Part shown: positions 1 through 7,458 of the stretch, piece after piece
Position numbering within the stretch: the stretch's first letter is position 1
How the letters are laid out: each line of letters starts with the position of its first letter
NCBI RefSeq assembly: GCF_000422565.1
Contig: NZ_AUMA01000006.1
Location: forward strand, 248,001-312,000
Direction of reading: 5' to 3'
Length of the DNA stretch: 64,000 bases
From: Desulfovibrio aminophilus DSM 12254
Lineage (GTDB): Bacteria; Desulfobacterota; Desulfovibrionia; Desulfovibrionales; Desulfovibrionaceae
Notes under the pieces: generated by a model
Seen by the model: only the letters and a program-made list of their open reading frames with translations
Databases searched by the model: none
Told to the model about the DNA's origin: nothing
Translations under genes and position numbers: made by a program

Positions 1-726
1 GTTGGGCACCACGCCGATGGCTACGATGACCGCCTCGCAGGGCACGAACATGCCGTCCGTGGTGAGCACGCCCATGACATGGCCCTTGTCGTCGCGGTGG
101 ATCTCCTTGGCCGTGACGCCGCAGCGTACGCCGATGCCGGTTTCGGCCAGACGGCGGGCGGCCAGGCGGCCGGCGTTCTCGTCGAAGGCCGCCGAAAGCA
201 CCCGCGAGGAGAGCTCCAGGATGGTCACGTCCACGCCCCGGTCGAAGAGGCTCTCGGCCGCCTTGAGGCCGATGAGTCCGCCGCCGATGACCACGGCGCG
301 CTTGAGTTTTTTGGACGCGGCGATGAGCGCCTGGGCGTGGTCCAGGTTGGTGAAGTTATAGATGTCCGGGCCTTCGGAGCCGGGGATGGGCGGATTGAAG
401 GGCACCCCGCCGGTGGCCAGGAGCAGCCGGTCGTAGGGAATGACTTCGCCCTTGTTGGTGGTCACGGTTTTTTTCTTGGCGTCGATGCCCGTGGCCGTGG
501 TGTTCAGGCGCAGATCGACGCACATGCGGCGGTAGAAGTCTTCGCTGCGCAGATTCAGGCGCTCGGGTCCGATCTTGCCCGCCAGAAGATAGGAGATGAG
601 CGGGCGACCGTAGGCCGGAACGTGTTCCGAGCCCAGAACCACGATGGTCCCCTCCTGGTCCAGCCTGCGGATTCCCTCAATGGCCCCGATGGAGGCCACG
701 CCGTTGCCGATGATGACGTAGGTCAT
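1..726 (-). CDS. NAD(P)/FAD-dependent oxidoreductase (3' end outside window)
   Basis: This is the N-terminal 242 codons of a pyridine-nucleotide-disulfide oxidoreductase of the NirB-N/rubredoxin-reductase type. The reading frame starts MTYVIIGNG, giving an N-terminal FAD-binding GxGxxx loop, and a second Rossmann motif GGGLIGLKAAE lies near residue 140 for NAD(P)H. The ATG follows AAGGAG at a good distance. It lies 19 bases downstream of a polyferredoxin gene, which in turn follows a glutamate synthase subunit. It therefore probably feeds electrons from NAD(P)H through the ferredoxin to the synthase (inference from operon context). No redox-active CxxC is visible in the part present. The C-terminus is cut by the window edge. 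Confidence 0.85.
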   Translation of the reverse strand, partial: MTYVIIGNGVASIGAIEGIRRLDQEGTIVVLGSEHVPAYGRPLISYLLAGKIGPERLNLRSEDFYRRMCVDLRLNTTATGIDAKKKTVTTNKGEVIPYDRLLLATGGVPFNPPIPGSEGPDIYNFTNLDHAQALIAASKKLKRAVVIGGGLIGLKAAESLFDRGVDVTILELSSRVLSAAFDENAGRLAARRLAETGIGVRCGVTAKEIHRDDKGHVMGVLTTDGMFVPCEAVIVAIGVVPN

Positions 727-745
727 GGTCGTGCTCCTTGGGGGT

Positions 746-1192
746 TCAGCGTTCCTCGAAGATGAGGGCCCGGTTCGGACAGGCGGCCACGCAAGCGGGA
801 CCGCCCTCGCGGTCCTTGCAGAGGTCGCACTTGACGATCTTGTTCAGGGTGGGATGTCGCTGGATCGCTCCGTAGGGGCAGGCCATGAGGCAGGACCAGC
901 AGCCCACGCATTTGTCCATGTCGTAGGTGGTGGTTCCGGTCTCGGGATCCTTTTGCAGGGCCCCGGAGATGCAGGCGGCCACGCAGGAGGGGTCGTCGCA
1001 GTGGCGGCAGGACAGGGCCACGCAGGTCGGGCCGTTTTCCTGGAAGCGCTTGCAGCTCTTGAGACCGTCCTCCAGGCGTTCCTTGGTGTAGGCGATGATC
1101 AGATCCTTGCTCTTGGAATGCACGGTGATGCAGGCCAGCTCGCAGAGGTGGCAGCCGATGCAGAATTCCTTGTTCGGATAGACGCGTTTCAT
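746..1192 (-). CDS. four-cluster 4Fe-4S ferredoxin (HycB/CooF-like electron carrier)
   Basis: A 148-residue iron-sulfur protein with sixteen cysteines in four groups, enough for four [4Fe-4S] clusters: CIGCHLCELAC near the N-terminus, a CRHCDDPSC-type group in the middle, CVGCWSCLMACP, and a C-terminal CDLC...CVAACP group. This spacing is that of the HycB/CooF/DmsB family of electron-transfer subunits. There is no signal peptide, so it is cytoplasmic. It sits between the glutamate synthase FMN subunit (10 bases upstream) and the FAD oxidoreductase (19 bases downstream), so it most likely shuttles electrons between them. Assignment to the family is firm; the physiological partner is inferred. 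Confidence 0.9.
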   Translation of the reverse strand: MKRVYPNKEFCIGCHLCELACITVHSKSKDLIIAYTKERLEDGLKSCKRFQENGPTCVALSCRHCDDPSCVAACISGALQKDPETGTTTYDMDKCVGCWSCLMACPYGAIQRHPTLNKIVKCDLCKDREGGPACVAACPNRALIFEER

Positions 1193-1202
1193 GACGTTCC
1201 CC

Positions 1203-2747
1203 CTAGCGACCAGCGTGCTTCACGCCCAGGATGTCCATCTCCGTGGAGGAAAGACCCACGGCTCGGAGCTTGTCGCGGTTGCCGCGCAGGCTCTCGATGG
1301 AGTTCAGGCCCATGCCGCCAAGCATCTCCTCGATCTCGTGGCCCCAGGCCCGGACCAGATTGGCCATCTTTTTGGCCGCGATGTCCGGGTTCTGGCGCTT
1401 GGAGAGTTTGGCGTCGTTGGTGGCGATGCCCCAGGGACACTTGCCGGTGTAGCACTTGCCGCAGAGCGTGCAGCCCACGGCCAGCAGCGCGGCGGTGGCG
1501 ATGTAGCAGGCGTCCGCGCCCAGGGCGATGGCCTTGACCACGTCGGCGCTGCAGCGTGTGCCGCCCGCGGCTACGATGGAGGCCCGGTTGCGGATGCCTT
1601 CGTCGCGCAGGCGCTGATCCACGGCGGCGATGGCCAGTTCGATGGGGATGCCGACGTTGTCGCGGATCATGGCCGGAGCCGCGCCCGTGCCGCCCCGTAT
1701 GCCGTCGATGGCCACGATGTCGGCCCCGGCGCGCACGATGCCCGAGGCGATGGCGGCCACGTTGTGCACGGCCGCGATCTTCACCGAAACCGGCACCCGG
1801 TAGCGTGAGGCTTCCTTGAGGGCGAAGATGAGTTGATGCAGATCCTCGATGGAGTAGATGTCGTGGTGCGGGGCGGGCGAGATGGCGTCCGAACCCACCG
1901 GGATCATGCGCGTCTCGGAGACCTTCTCGTTGATTTTTTCGCCCGGCAGATGGCCGCCGATGCCCGGTTTGGCTCCCTGGCCGATCTTGATCTCGATGCC
2001 CGCTCCGGCGTTCAGGTAGTCGGGGTCCACGCCGAAGCGGCCCGAGGCCACCTGGACGATGGTGTTCTTTCCATACTGATAGAGCGACTTGTGCAGTCCG
2101 CCCTCGCCGGTGTTGTAACAGATGCCCAGTTCCGTGGCGGCCCGGGCCATGGCCACGTGCAGGTTGAAGTTGATCGAGCCGAAGCTCATGGCCGAGAACA
2201 TGATCGGGTAGTTCAGTTCGATCTGCGGCCCGAGCTTGGTGGACAGCTTGGGTTTGGCCTTTTTGCCTTTGCCCGTGGTGGTGAACTCCACCCGATCCGG
2301 CTTGGAGCCGAGGAAGGTCTTCAGCTCCATGGGCTCGCGCAGGGGGTCGATGGAGGGGTTCGTGACCTGGCTTGCGTCCAGGAGGAGCTTGTCCCAGTAG
2401 ACCGGGATGTCCACGGGCGAGCCCATGCCCGCCAGCAGGACGCCGCCGGTGTCGGCTTGCTTGTAGATATTTTTGAGGAAGACAGGTCGCCAGCAGGCAT
2501 TGGGGCGGAACTCGGACTGGTTGAGCCGGATGCAGAGGGCTCCGGTGGGACAAAGGGCTTCGCAGCGATGGCAGCCGACGCACTTGGTGTTGTCGTGGCG
2601 AACCATTTGCCGCGCCTCGTCCCAGTAATGGGCCTCATAGGCGCATTGTCGGATGCAGACCTTGCAGTTGATGCACAGGTCTCTGTCCCGCACGATTCGG
2701 TAGTCGTGGTAGTTCTTGTTGATTGGTTGGAACAGCAAGTCCGCCAC
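1203..2747 (-). CDS. gltB: glutamate synthase FMN/Fe-S subunit, ferredoxin-fused archaeal-type
   Basis: A 514-residue protein carrying two N-terminal 4Fe-4S motifs (CINCKVCIRQC and CVGCHRCEALCP, about residues 27-70). These are followed by the FMN-binding synthase domain of glutamate synthase and a 3Fe-4S motif CTLCGKCYTGKCP near residue 430. The N-terminal glutaminase domain and C-terminal structural domain of the large bacterial GltB are absent, as in archaeal-type split enzymes where the amidotransferase is a separate protein. The start is GTG, chosen because GGAGCGAG precedes it and the ferredoxin domain begins at once. It would convert 2-oxoglutarate plus ammonia from glutamine to glutamate. 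It is first in an operon with the ferredoxin and FAD oxidoreductase. No amidotransferase gene lies in the window; one may lie beyond the left edge. Confidence 0.88.
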   Translation of the reverse strand: MADLLFQPINKNYHDYRIVRDRDLCINCKVCIRQCAYEAHYWDEARQMVRHDNTKCVGCHRCEALCPTGALCIRLNQSEFRPNACWRPVFLKNIYKQADTGGVLLAGMGSPVDIPVYWDKLLLDASQVTNPSIDPLREPMELKTFLGSKPDRVEFTTTGKGKKAKPKLSTKLGPQIELNYPIMFSAMSFGSINFNLHVAMARAATELGICYNTGEGGLHKSLYQYGKNTIVQVASGRFGVDPDYLNAGAGIEIKIGQGAKPGIGGHLPGEKINEKVSETRMIPVGSDAISPAPHHDIYSIEDLHQLIFALKEASRYRVPVSVKIAAVHNVAAIASGIVRAGADIVAIDGIRGGTGAAPAMIRDNVGIPIELAIAAVDQRLRDEGIRNRASIVAAGGTRCSADVVKAIALGADACYIATAALLAVGCTLCGKCYTGKCPWGIATNDAKLSKRQNPDIAAKKMANLVRAWGHEIEEMLGGMGLNSIESLRGNRDKLRAVGLSSTEMDILGVKHAGR

Positions 2748-2848
2748 CTCGCTCCATGAAGAGTTGACACATCTTCCCCCGCTGTCGGCCGGGCCGGTTC
2801 GCGGCCGTCAAAGATGGGGGCGACCAGGAGATGCGCAAAAGGGGAGTC

Positions 2849-2877
2849 AGAAAATCACAAGAGCCCTACCCTGTCAA
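2849..2877 (-). promoter_or_regulatory. candidate sigma-70 promoter for the glutamate synthase operon
   Basis: On the minus strand there is a perfect TTGACA (2872-2877), a 17-base spacer and TTTTCT (2849-2854). The -10 matches only 3 of 6 consensus bases. Transcription would begin near 2842, leaving a leader of about 95 bases before the GTG start. The position fits the operon, but there is no experimental support. Confidence 0.4.
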
Positions 2878-2972
2878 GAAGTGGGCCAATGACGTTCCGA
2901 CAAGGCTTGGTGGCTATTTTTTCCGTCAGAGACGGTTTTTGCCAATTTCGAAAGTGGAAAATTTGTTTTTCA

Positions 2973-3007
2973 GGGTCCGAACCTGGCAAGCAGCCGGGTT
3001 CGGACCC
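2973..3007 (-). terminator. strong hairpin just after glgP (probable terminator)
   Basis: A perfect 11-bp inverted repeat (GGGTCCGAACC, 2973-2983, and GGTTCGGACCC, 2997-3007) with a 13-base loop begins nine bases past the glgP stop codon. On the minus strand it is followed by TGAAAAACAAATTTT rather than a clean U-run, so it may be Rho-assisted or protect the transcript end rather than act as a classical intrinsic terminator. Confidence 0.55.
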
Positions 3008-3015
3008 CGATTCGG

Positions 3016-5589
3016 TCAGGATTTGGCCCAAAAAATCAAACCGAGGGAATGTGGATCCAAAAGCAGGGGATGGTGCGGCAGAATGCGCACCGTGAAGCCG
3101 AAACGCCCGGCTTCCGAGGGAATCAGGTCGCCGCGGAAGAGATGCCAACCGTCGCTCAGGACTCCTTCCGGGGTCATGGGCGTGGTCTGGCGGGAGGAAA
3201 AACGGTCGTCCTGACCCACGGGACCGTGGTAGATCTGCACGAGGATGTCCTCGGGACGCAGCCCGCCGCCGAGGTAGACCTCGCATTCCACGATGACGGG
3301 CTCGCGCACGTATATCTGGCCCGGAGTCTCGACCCGCACGTTGCGCGCGTTGAGCGTACCCCACTTGGTCATCATTTCCATGCGCCAGGAGGCCAGCGCC
3401 TTGGCGGGCTCGAAACTGTCGCGCATGAGGTTCAGGAAGTTCGTGTAGGCCGGGAGATAGGCCTTCTCCACATAGTCCTCGACCATGCGGTGGGCGTTGA
3501 ACACCGGCCCCAGCTCCTTGAGGGCCTCCTTCATGCCCCGGATCCAGGAGCGAGGCAAATTGCCGTGACCCCGGTCGTAGAACTCCGGGATGATCTCGTT
3601 CTCCAGCAGGTTGTAGAGGGTCTGGCTTTCCACGAAATCCTGGTAGGCCAAGTCCTCGTATTCCTCGCCCGTGCCTATGGCCCAGCCCAGGCGGTTGTCC
3701 GACCGATAGGCCTCGTCCCACCAGCCGTCCAGGGTGCTGCACTGCATCACGCCGTTGGCCATGGCCTTCATGCCGCTGGTGCCGCAGGCCTCCAGGGGGC
3801 GGCGCGGGTTGTTCAGCCAGACGTCGCAGCCCTGGACCATGCGGCTGGCGATCTTCATGTCGTAGTCTTCCAGGAAGACCATGTTGTAGCGGCATTCCTC
3901 GCGGCGGCAGAATTGGATGAGTTCCTGGATGATCTTCTTGCCTTCGTTGTCCTGGGGGTGGGCCTTGCCCGCGAAGATGAACTGCAGCGGCCTCTTGGCG
4001 TCCTGGATCAGGCGCAGGAGGCGCTCCTTGTCCTGGAGCAGGAGGTGGGCCCGCTTGTAGGTGGCGAAGCGCCGGGCGAAACCGATGGTCAGGGCCTGGG
4101 GGTCGAGAACCTCCTCGGCCATCTGGAGTTCCTTGCGCCGCGCGCCCTTGGCCAGGAGCTGCTTGCGCAGGCGCTTGCGCACGAAGTCCACCAGGCGTTC
4201 GCGCAGGCGTTCGTGAGTGCGCCACAACTCCGCGTCGGGGATGTTCTCGGCGTTGGCCCAGAAGCGGGCGCAGTCAGGATCTTCGCGCCAGTTCACGCCC
4301 AGGTAGCGGTCGAAGAGAAGGGCCATGTCCTTGGCCACCCAGGTGGGCATATGCACGCCGTTGGTGATGGCCCCGATGGGCACATCCTCCTCGGGGTACT
4401 GCGGCCAGACTTTTTTCCACATGTTGCGCGAGACCTTGCCGTGGAGCTTGCTCACGCCATTGTTGAAGCGCGAGAGCTTGAGGGCCAGGACGGTCATGCA
4501 GAACGGCTCGTTGTCGTCGCGTGGGTCTTCGCGGCCAAGGGCCAGGAAGACCTTGTAGGCCAGCCCGAGGCTCCGGACGTAACCTTCGAAATAGGGCCGC
4601 ATGAGGTCCGGTGGGAACCGGTCGTTTCCGGCGGGGACGGGAGTGTGGGTGGTGAAGACCGAGGACGAGGCCGCCAGCTCTCCGGCCGCCTCGAAGGGCA
4701 GATTCTTTTCCTGCATGAAGACCCGGATGCGTTCCAGTCCGGCGAAGGCCGAGTGACCCTCGTTCATGTGGATGACCTTGGGCTCCAGGCCCAGGGCCGT
4801 GAGCGCCTTGACCCCGCCGATGCCGAGCAGGATCTCCTGCCAGAGGCGCATTTCCAGGTTGCCGCCGTAGAGACTGGAGGTGATCTGGCGGAAGTGTTCC
4901 GGATTCTCGGGCACGTAGGTGTCCAGGAGGAAGAGCCGGATGCGGCCCACCCTGGCCTCCCAGATGCGCGCCGTGAGCGGCTGCCCGGCCAGGTCCACGA
5001 TGATGCTGACCGGTTCGCCGTCCTTGGTGCGGACCGGATGGACCGGCATCTGATTGAAATCGTTCTCGGGGTAGCGTTCCTGCTGCCAGCCGTCCGGGGT
5101 CATGTACTGGCGGAAGTAGCCTTCGCGATAAAGCAGGCCCATGCCCACCAGCGGGATGTTCAGGTCGCTGGCGGATTTCAGGTGGTCGCCCGCCAGGATG
5201 CCCAGACCGCCGGAATAGATCGGCAGGCTCAAGGTGATGCCGTATTCGAGGCTGAAATAGGCCACCACCGGGGCGTGGTTCTTGTTTTCCGGGAAGGTGA
5301 AGGCCGTGGGCTTGCGGGACATGTACTGGTCCAGGGCCTTCTTGGCGTCCTCCAGGCGGGAGAGGAAGAAGTCGTCCCGGGACAATTCCTCCAGAGTCTT
5401 CTGGGGGATGTTGTTCAGGAAGGTCACGGGATTTTCCTGGCAGCGCCGCCAAAGCTCGTGGTCGATGGAGGCGAACAGGTTCAGGATGCGGTCGTTCCAG
5501 GAAAAGAAGAGGTTGTAGGCGAGATCCCACATGGCCTCGAGCTTGGGCGGCAATTTCGAAACGACGCTGTATATGCGCAACGGTTGCAT
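3016..5589 (-). CDS. glgP: alpha-glucan (glycogen) phosphorylase
   Basis: An 857-residue glycosyltransferase-family-35 phosphorylase of the short bacterial type with the extra N-terminal DUF3417 region (about residues 1-110). It releases glucose-1-phosphate from storage glucans. Visible family signatures are NGVHMPTW in the middle and the PLP-lysine block CGTSGMKAMANGV near residue 610-620, followed by GWWDEAY. A longer reading frame extends 25 codons upstream, but I start at the ATG at 5589. It has AAGGAG seven bases before it, the family's usual N-terminus follows, and the upstream part overlaps a good promoter. It appears monocistronic, with a hairpin after the stop. No other glycogen gene is in the window. 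Confidence 0.93.
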   Translation of the reverse strand: MQPLRIYSVVSKLPPKLEAMWDLAYNLFFSWNDRILNLFASIDHELWRRCQENPVTFLNNIPQKTLEELSRDDFFLSRLEDAKKALDQYMSRKPTAFTFPENKNHAPVVAYFSLEYGITLSLPIYSGGLGILAGDHLKSASDLNIPLVGMGLLYREGYFRQYMTPDGWQQERYPENDFNQMPVHPVRTKDGEPVSIIVDLAGQPLTARIWEARVGRIRLFLLDTYVPENPEHFRQITSSLYGGNLEMRLWQEILLGIGGVKALTALGLEPKVIHMNEGHSAFAGLERIRVFMQEKNLPFEAAGELAASSSVFTTHTPVPAGNDRFPPDLMRPYFEGYVRSLGLAYKVFLALGREDPRDDNEPFCMTVLALKLSRFNNGVSKLHGKVSRNMWKKVWPQYPEEDVPIGAITNGVHMPTWVAKDMALLFDRYLGVNWREDPDCARFWANAENIPDAELWRTHERLRERLVDFVRKRLRKQLLAKGARRKELQMAEEVLDPQALTIGFARRFATYKRAHLLLQDKERLLRLIQDAKRPLQFIFAGKAHPQDNEGKKIIQELIQFCRREECRYNMVFLEDYDMKIASRMVQGCDVWLNNPRRPLEACGTSGMKAMANGVMQCSTLDGWWDEAYRSDNRLGWAIGTGEEYEDLAYQDFVESQTLYNLLENEIIPEFYDRGHGNLPRSWIRGMKEALKELGPVFNAHRMVEDYVEKAYLPAYTNFLNLMRDSFEPAKALASWRMEMMTKWGTLNARNVRVETPGQIYVREPVIVECEVYLGGGLRPEDILVQIYHGPVGQDDRFSSRQTTPMTPEGVLSDGWHLFRGDLIPSEAGRFGFTVRILPHHPLLLDPHSLGLIFWAKS

Positions 5590-5635
5590 GGGGGCTCCTT
5601 GCGGTAAAAGGCGTCGGGGGAACACCGATTCTTGA

Positions 5636-5664
5636 GTCATAGCGGCTCGGGTCTGGAATGGCAA
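5636..5664 (-). promoter_or_regulatory. sigma-70-like promoter for glgP
   Basis: Minus strand TTGCCA (5659-5664), a 17-base spacer and TATGAC (5636-5641), matching 5/6 and 4/6 of the consensus. Transcription would start near 5629, leaving a leader of about 40 bases. This placement rules out the upstream ATG as translation start and supports 5589. Confidence 0.55.
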
Positions 5665-5763
5665 GTCGCGAGCCGTTCATAATAAAGGAAGCGGTTGGTC
5701 TCATTGACAGACCGGGGGCATCGGGAGCATGTAAATAAATTCGAAACCGAATACGGGAGCCCC

Positions 5764-6234
5764 ATGCAACCGAGTCCTGTCGATCTGAACGTGAAGGTGA
5801 AGTATCTCCGTCCGTTGGCCGAGGAAGCGGGCCTGGCCTACGCCACGCCCTCCTCCGTCGGCCTGGATCTGCGCGCCTGTCTGGACGCGCCCGAGGCTCT
5901 CGTGGAGCCGGGCGGCCGTCTGGCCGTGCCCACGGGCATCGCCATTGAAATCGTCGAGCCGAACGTGGCCGGCTTCGTCTTTTCCCGCAGCGGCCTGGGC
6001 GCCAAGGACGGTTTGACCGTGGCCCAGGGCGTGGGCGTCATCGACCCGGACTACCGGGGCGAAATCGTGGTCTGGCTCCTCAATACCTCCGGCGAGGTCC
6101 GACGAATCGAGCGCGGGCAGCGCATCGCCCAGCTCGTCTTCCTGCCCTGCTTCCAGGCCCGCATCCTGCCCGCGCGGGACCTTTCGGAAACGGATCGCGG
6201 GGCCGGAGGATTCGGACACACCGGACACAAATGA
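5764..6234 (+). CDS. dut: deoxyuridine 5'-triphosphate nucleotidohydrolase (dUTPase)
   Basis: A 156-residue trimeric dUTPase that hydrolyses dUTP to dUMP and pyrophosphate, limiting uracil in DNA and supplying dTMP synthesis. All five family motifs are present in order: SVGLDLRA, RSGLGAKDGL, GVIDPDYRGEI with the catalytic Asp, RGQRIAQLVF, and the C-terminal flexible-arm glycine motif GAGGFGHTG. In the last motif the usual Arg/Ser positions read G-A, a conservative variation. An upstream in-frame start exists, but ATG 5764 has GGGAGC just before it and matches the family N-terminus. It is followed at once by argD. Confidence 0.95.
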   Translation: MQPSPVDLNVKVKYLRPLAEEAGLAYATPSSVGLDLRACLDAPEALVEPGGRLAVPTGIAIEIVEPNVAGFVFSRSGLGAKDGLTVAQGVGVIDPDYRGEIVVWLLNTSGEVRRIERGQRIAQLVFLPCFQARILPARDLSETDRGAGGFGHTGHK

Positions 6235-6242
6235 GGAATACC

Positions 6243-7454
6243 ATGAACGCCACATTCGATACGATCAAGCAACGGAACGAAAAAGTCATCATGCGGACCT
6301 ACGGCCGCTACCCCCTGGCCCTGGCCAGGGCCAAGGGCGCGCGGCTTTATGACTCCGACGGCAAGGAATATGTCGACCTGCTGGCGGGAATCGCCGTCTG
6401 CGGCCTGGGGCATTGCCGTCCCGAACTGGCCAAGGTCATGGCCGAGCAGGCCGATAAGCTCGTGCATGTGAGCAACCTCTTCTACCAGGAAGAGCAGATC
6501 GTGCTGGCCGAGAAGCTGCTTTCCACTTGTCAGGCCGACAAGGTCTTCTTTTGCAACTCCGGGGCCGAGGCCAACGAGGGCGCCATCAAGCTGGCCCGCC
6601 GCTACATGGCCAAGGTCCGGGGTTCGGCGGCCCGCGAGATACTGACCCTGGAGGGTTCGTTTCACGGCCGTACCCTGGCCACGCTGACGGCCACGGCCCA
6701 GACGGGCAAGATCAAGGATGGCTTCGAACCCCTGCCCGGGGGCTTCCGCAGCGTCCCCTTCGCCGACGCCTGCGCCCTGCGTGCGGCCGTGAACGAGAAC
6801 ACCGCCGCCGTGATGGTCGAGACGGTTCAGGGCGAGGGTGGTGTGCGGCCGCTGCCTCCCGAGTTCGTGGAGGCCCTGCTGGCCTTGCGCCGGGAAAAAG
6901 GTTTCCTGATCATCGTGGACGAGGTCCAGACCGGCATGGGCCGGACCGGCCGCTTCTGGGCTCACGAGCACTACGGGATCACGCCGGACATCTTCACCGT
7001 GGCCAAGGGGCTGGCCAACGGTCTGCCCATGGGCGCGGTTCTGGCCACGGACGAGGTGGCCCGGGGTTTCGAACCCGGCACCCACGCCACGACCTTCGGC
7101 GGCGGCGGCGTGCTTTCGGCCGTTGCCTCCAAGGTCATCGACATCATGCGTGAGGAACGGCTGGTGGAGCGCGCCGCCGAACTGGGCGCGTTCTTCCTGG
7201 GCGAGGCCGGCAAGCTTCAGGCCAAACATCCGGACAAGATCGCCCACGTGCGCGGTCTGGGGCTCATGCTCGGCATCGAACTGGCCGCTCCCGGCCAGGA
7301 TATCTGGCGGGCCCTGTTGGACGCCGGGTTCGTTTGTAATTTGACCCACGAGCGGGTGCTGCGTCTGTTGCCGCCCCTGACCATCGCCCGCGAGGATTTG
7401 AGCGCCTTCCTGACGACGCTGGATACGATTCTCGCAAACCGGCCGACGGCGTAA
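6243..7454 (+). CDS. argD: acetylornithine/N-succinyl-diaminopimelate aminotransferase
   Basis: A 403-residue class-III PLP aminotransferase of arginine (and probably lysine) biosynthesis, making acetylornithine from N-acetylglutamate semialdehyde. Signatures seen: YDSDGKEYVDLLAGIAV near the N-terminus, FFCNSGAEANEGAIKLAR for phosphate binding, IIVDEVQTGMGRTG with the PLP-contacting Asp, and the Schiff-base lysine in TVAKGLANGLPMGAV. ATG 6243 is preferred over 6231 because GAGGAA lies six bases before it. The upstream ATG overlaps the dut stop, so translational coupling remains possible. The role in lysine synthesis fits dapA at 47.6 kb but is inferred. Confidence 0.93.
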   Translation: MNATFDTIKQRNEKVIMRTYGRYPLALARAKGARLYDSDGKEYVDLLAGIAVCGLGHCRPELAKVMAEQADKLVHVSNLFYQEEQIVLAEKLLSTCQADKVFFCNSGAEANEGAIKLARRYMAKVRGSAAREILTLEGSFHGRTLATLTATAQTGKIKDGFEPLPGGFRSVPFADACALRAAVNENTAAVMVETVQGEGGVRPLPPEFVEALLALRREKGFLIIVDEVQTGMGRTGRFWAHEHYGITPDIFTVAKGLANGLPMGAVLATDEVARGFEPGTHATTFGGGGVLSAVASKVIDIMREERLVERAAELGAFFLGEAGKLQAKHPDKIAHVRGLGLMLGIELAAPGQDIWRALLDAGFVCNLTHERVLRLLPPLTIAREDLSAFLTTLDTILANRPTA

Positions 7455-7458
7455 CCAC

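Noticed and set aside
3049-5607. An 852-codon open frame antisense to glgP, and similar long frames antisense to adiA (21654-23390), rpoD (24737-26548), mutS2 (29770-31071) and mnmG (36892-39771).
   Set aside because: Each lies opposite a gene with clear family motifs and is rich in Ala/Gly/Arg/Val/His with no domain. Such frames are an expected by-product of high-GC third positions.
5704-5737. A perfect TTGACA upstream of dut with a TAAATA downstream.
   Set aside because: The spacer to any reasonable -10 is 20-22 bases; the nearer candidate (CATGTA at 18) matches poorly. dut surely has a promoter here, but I could not pick it.
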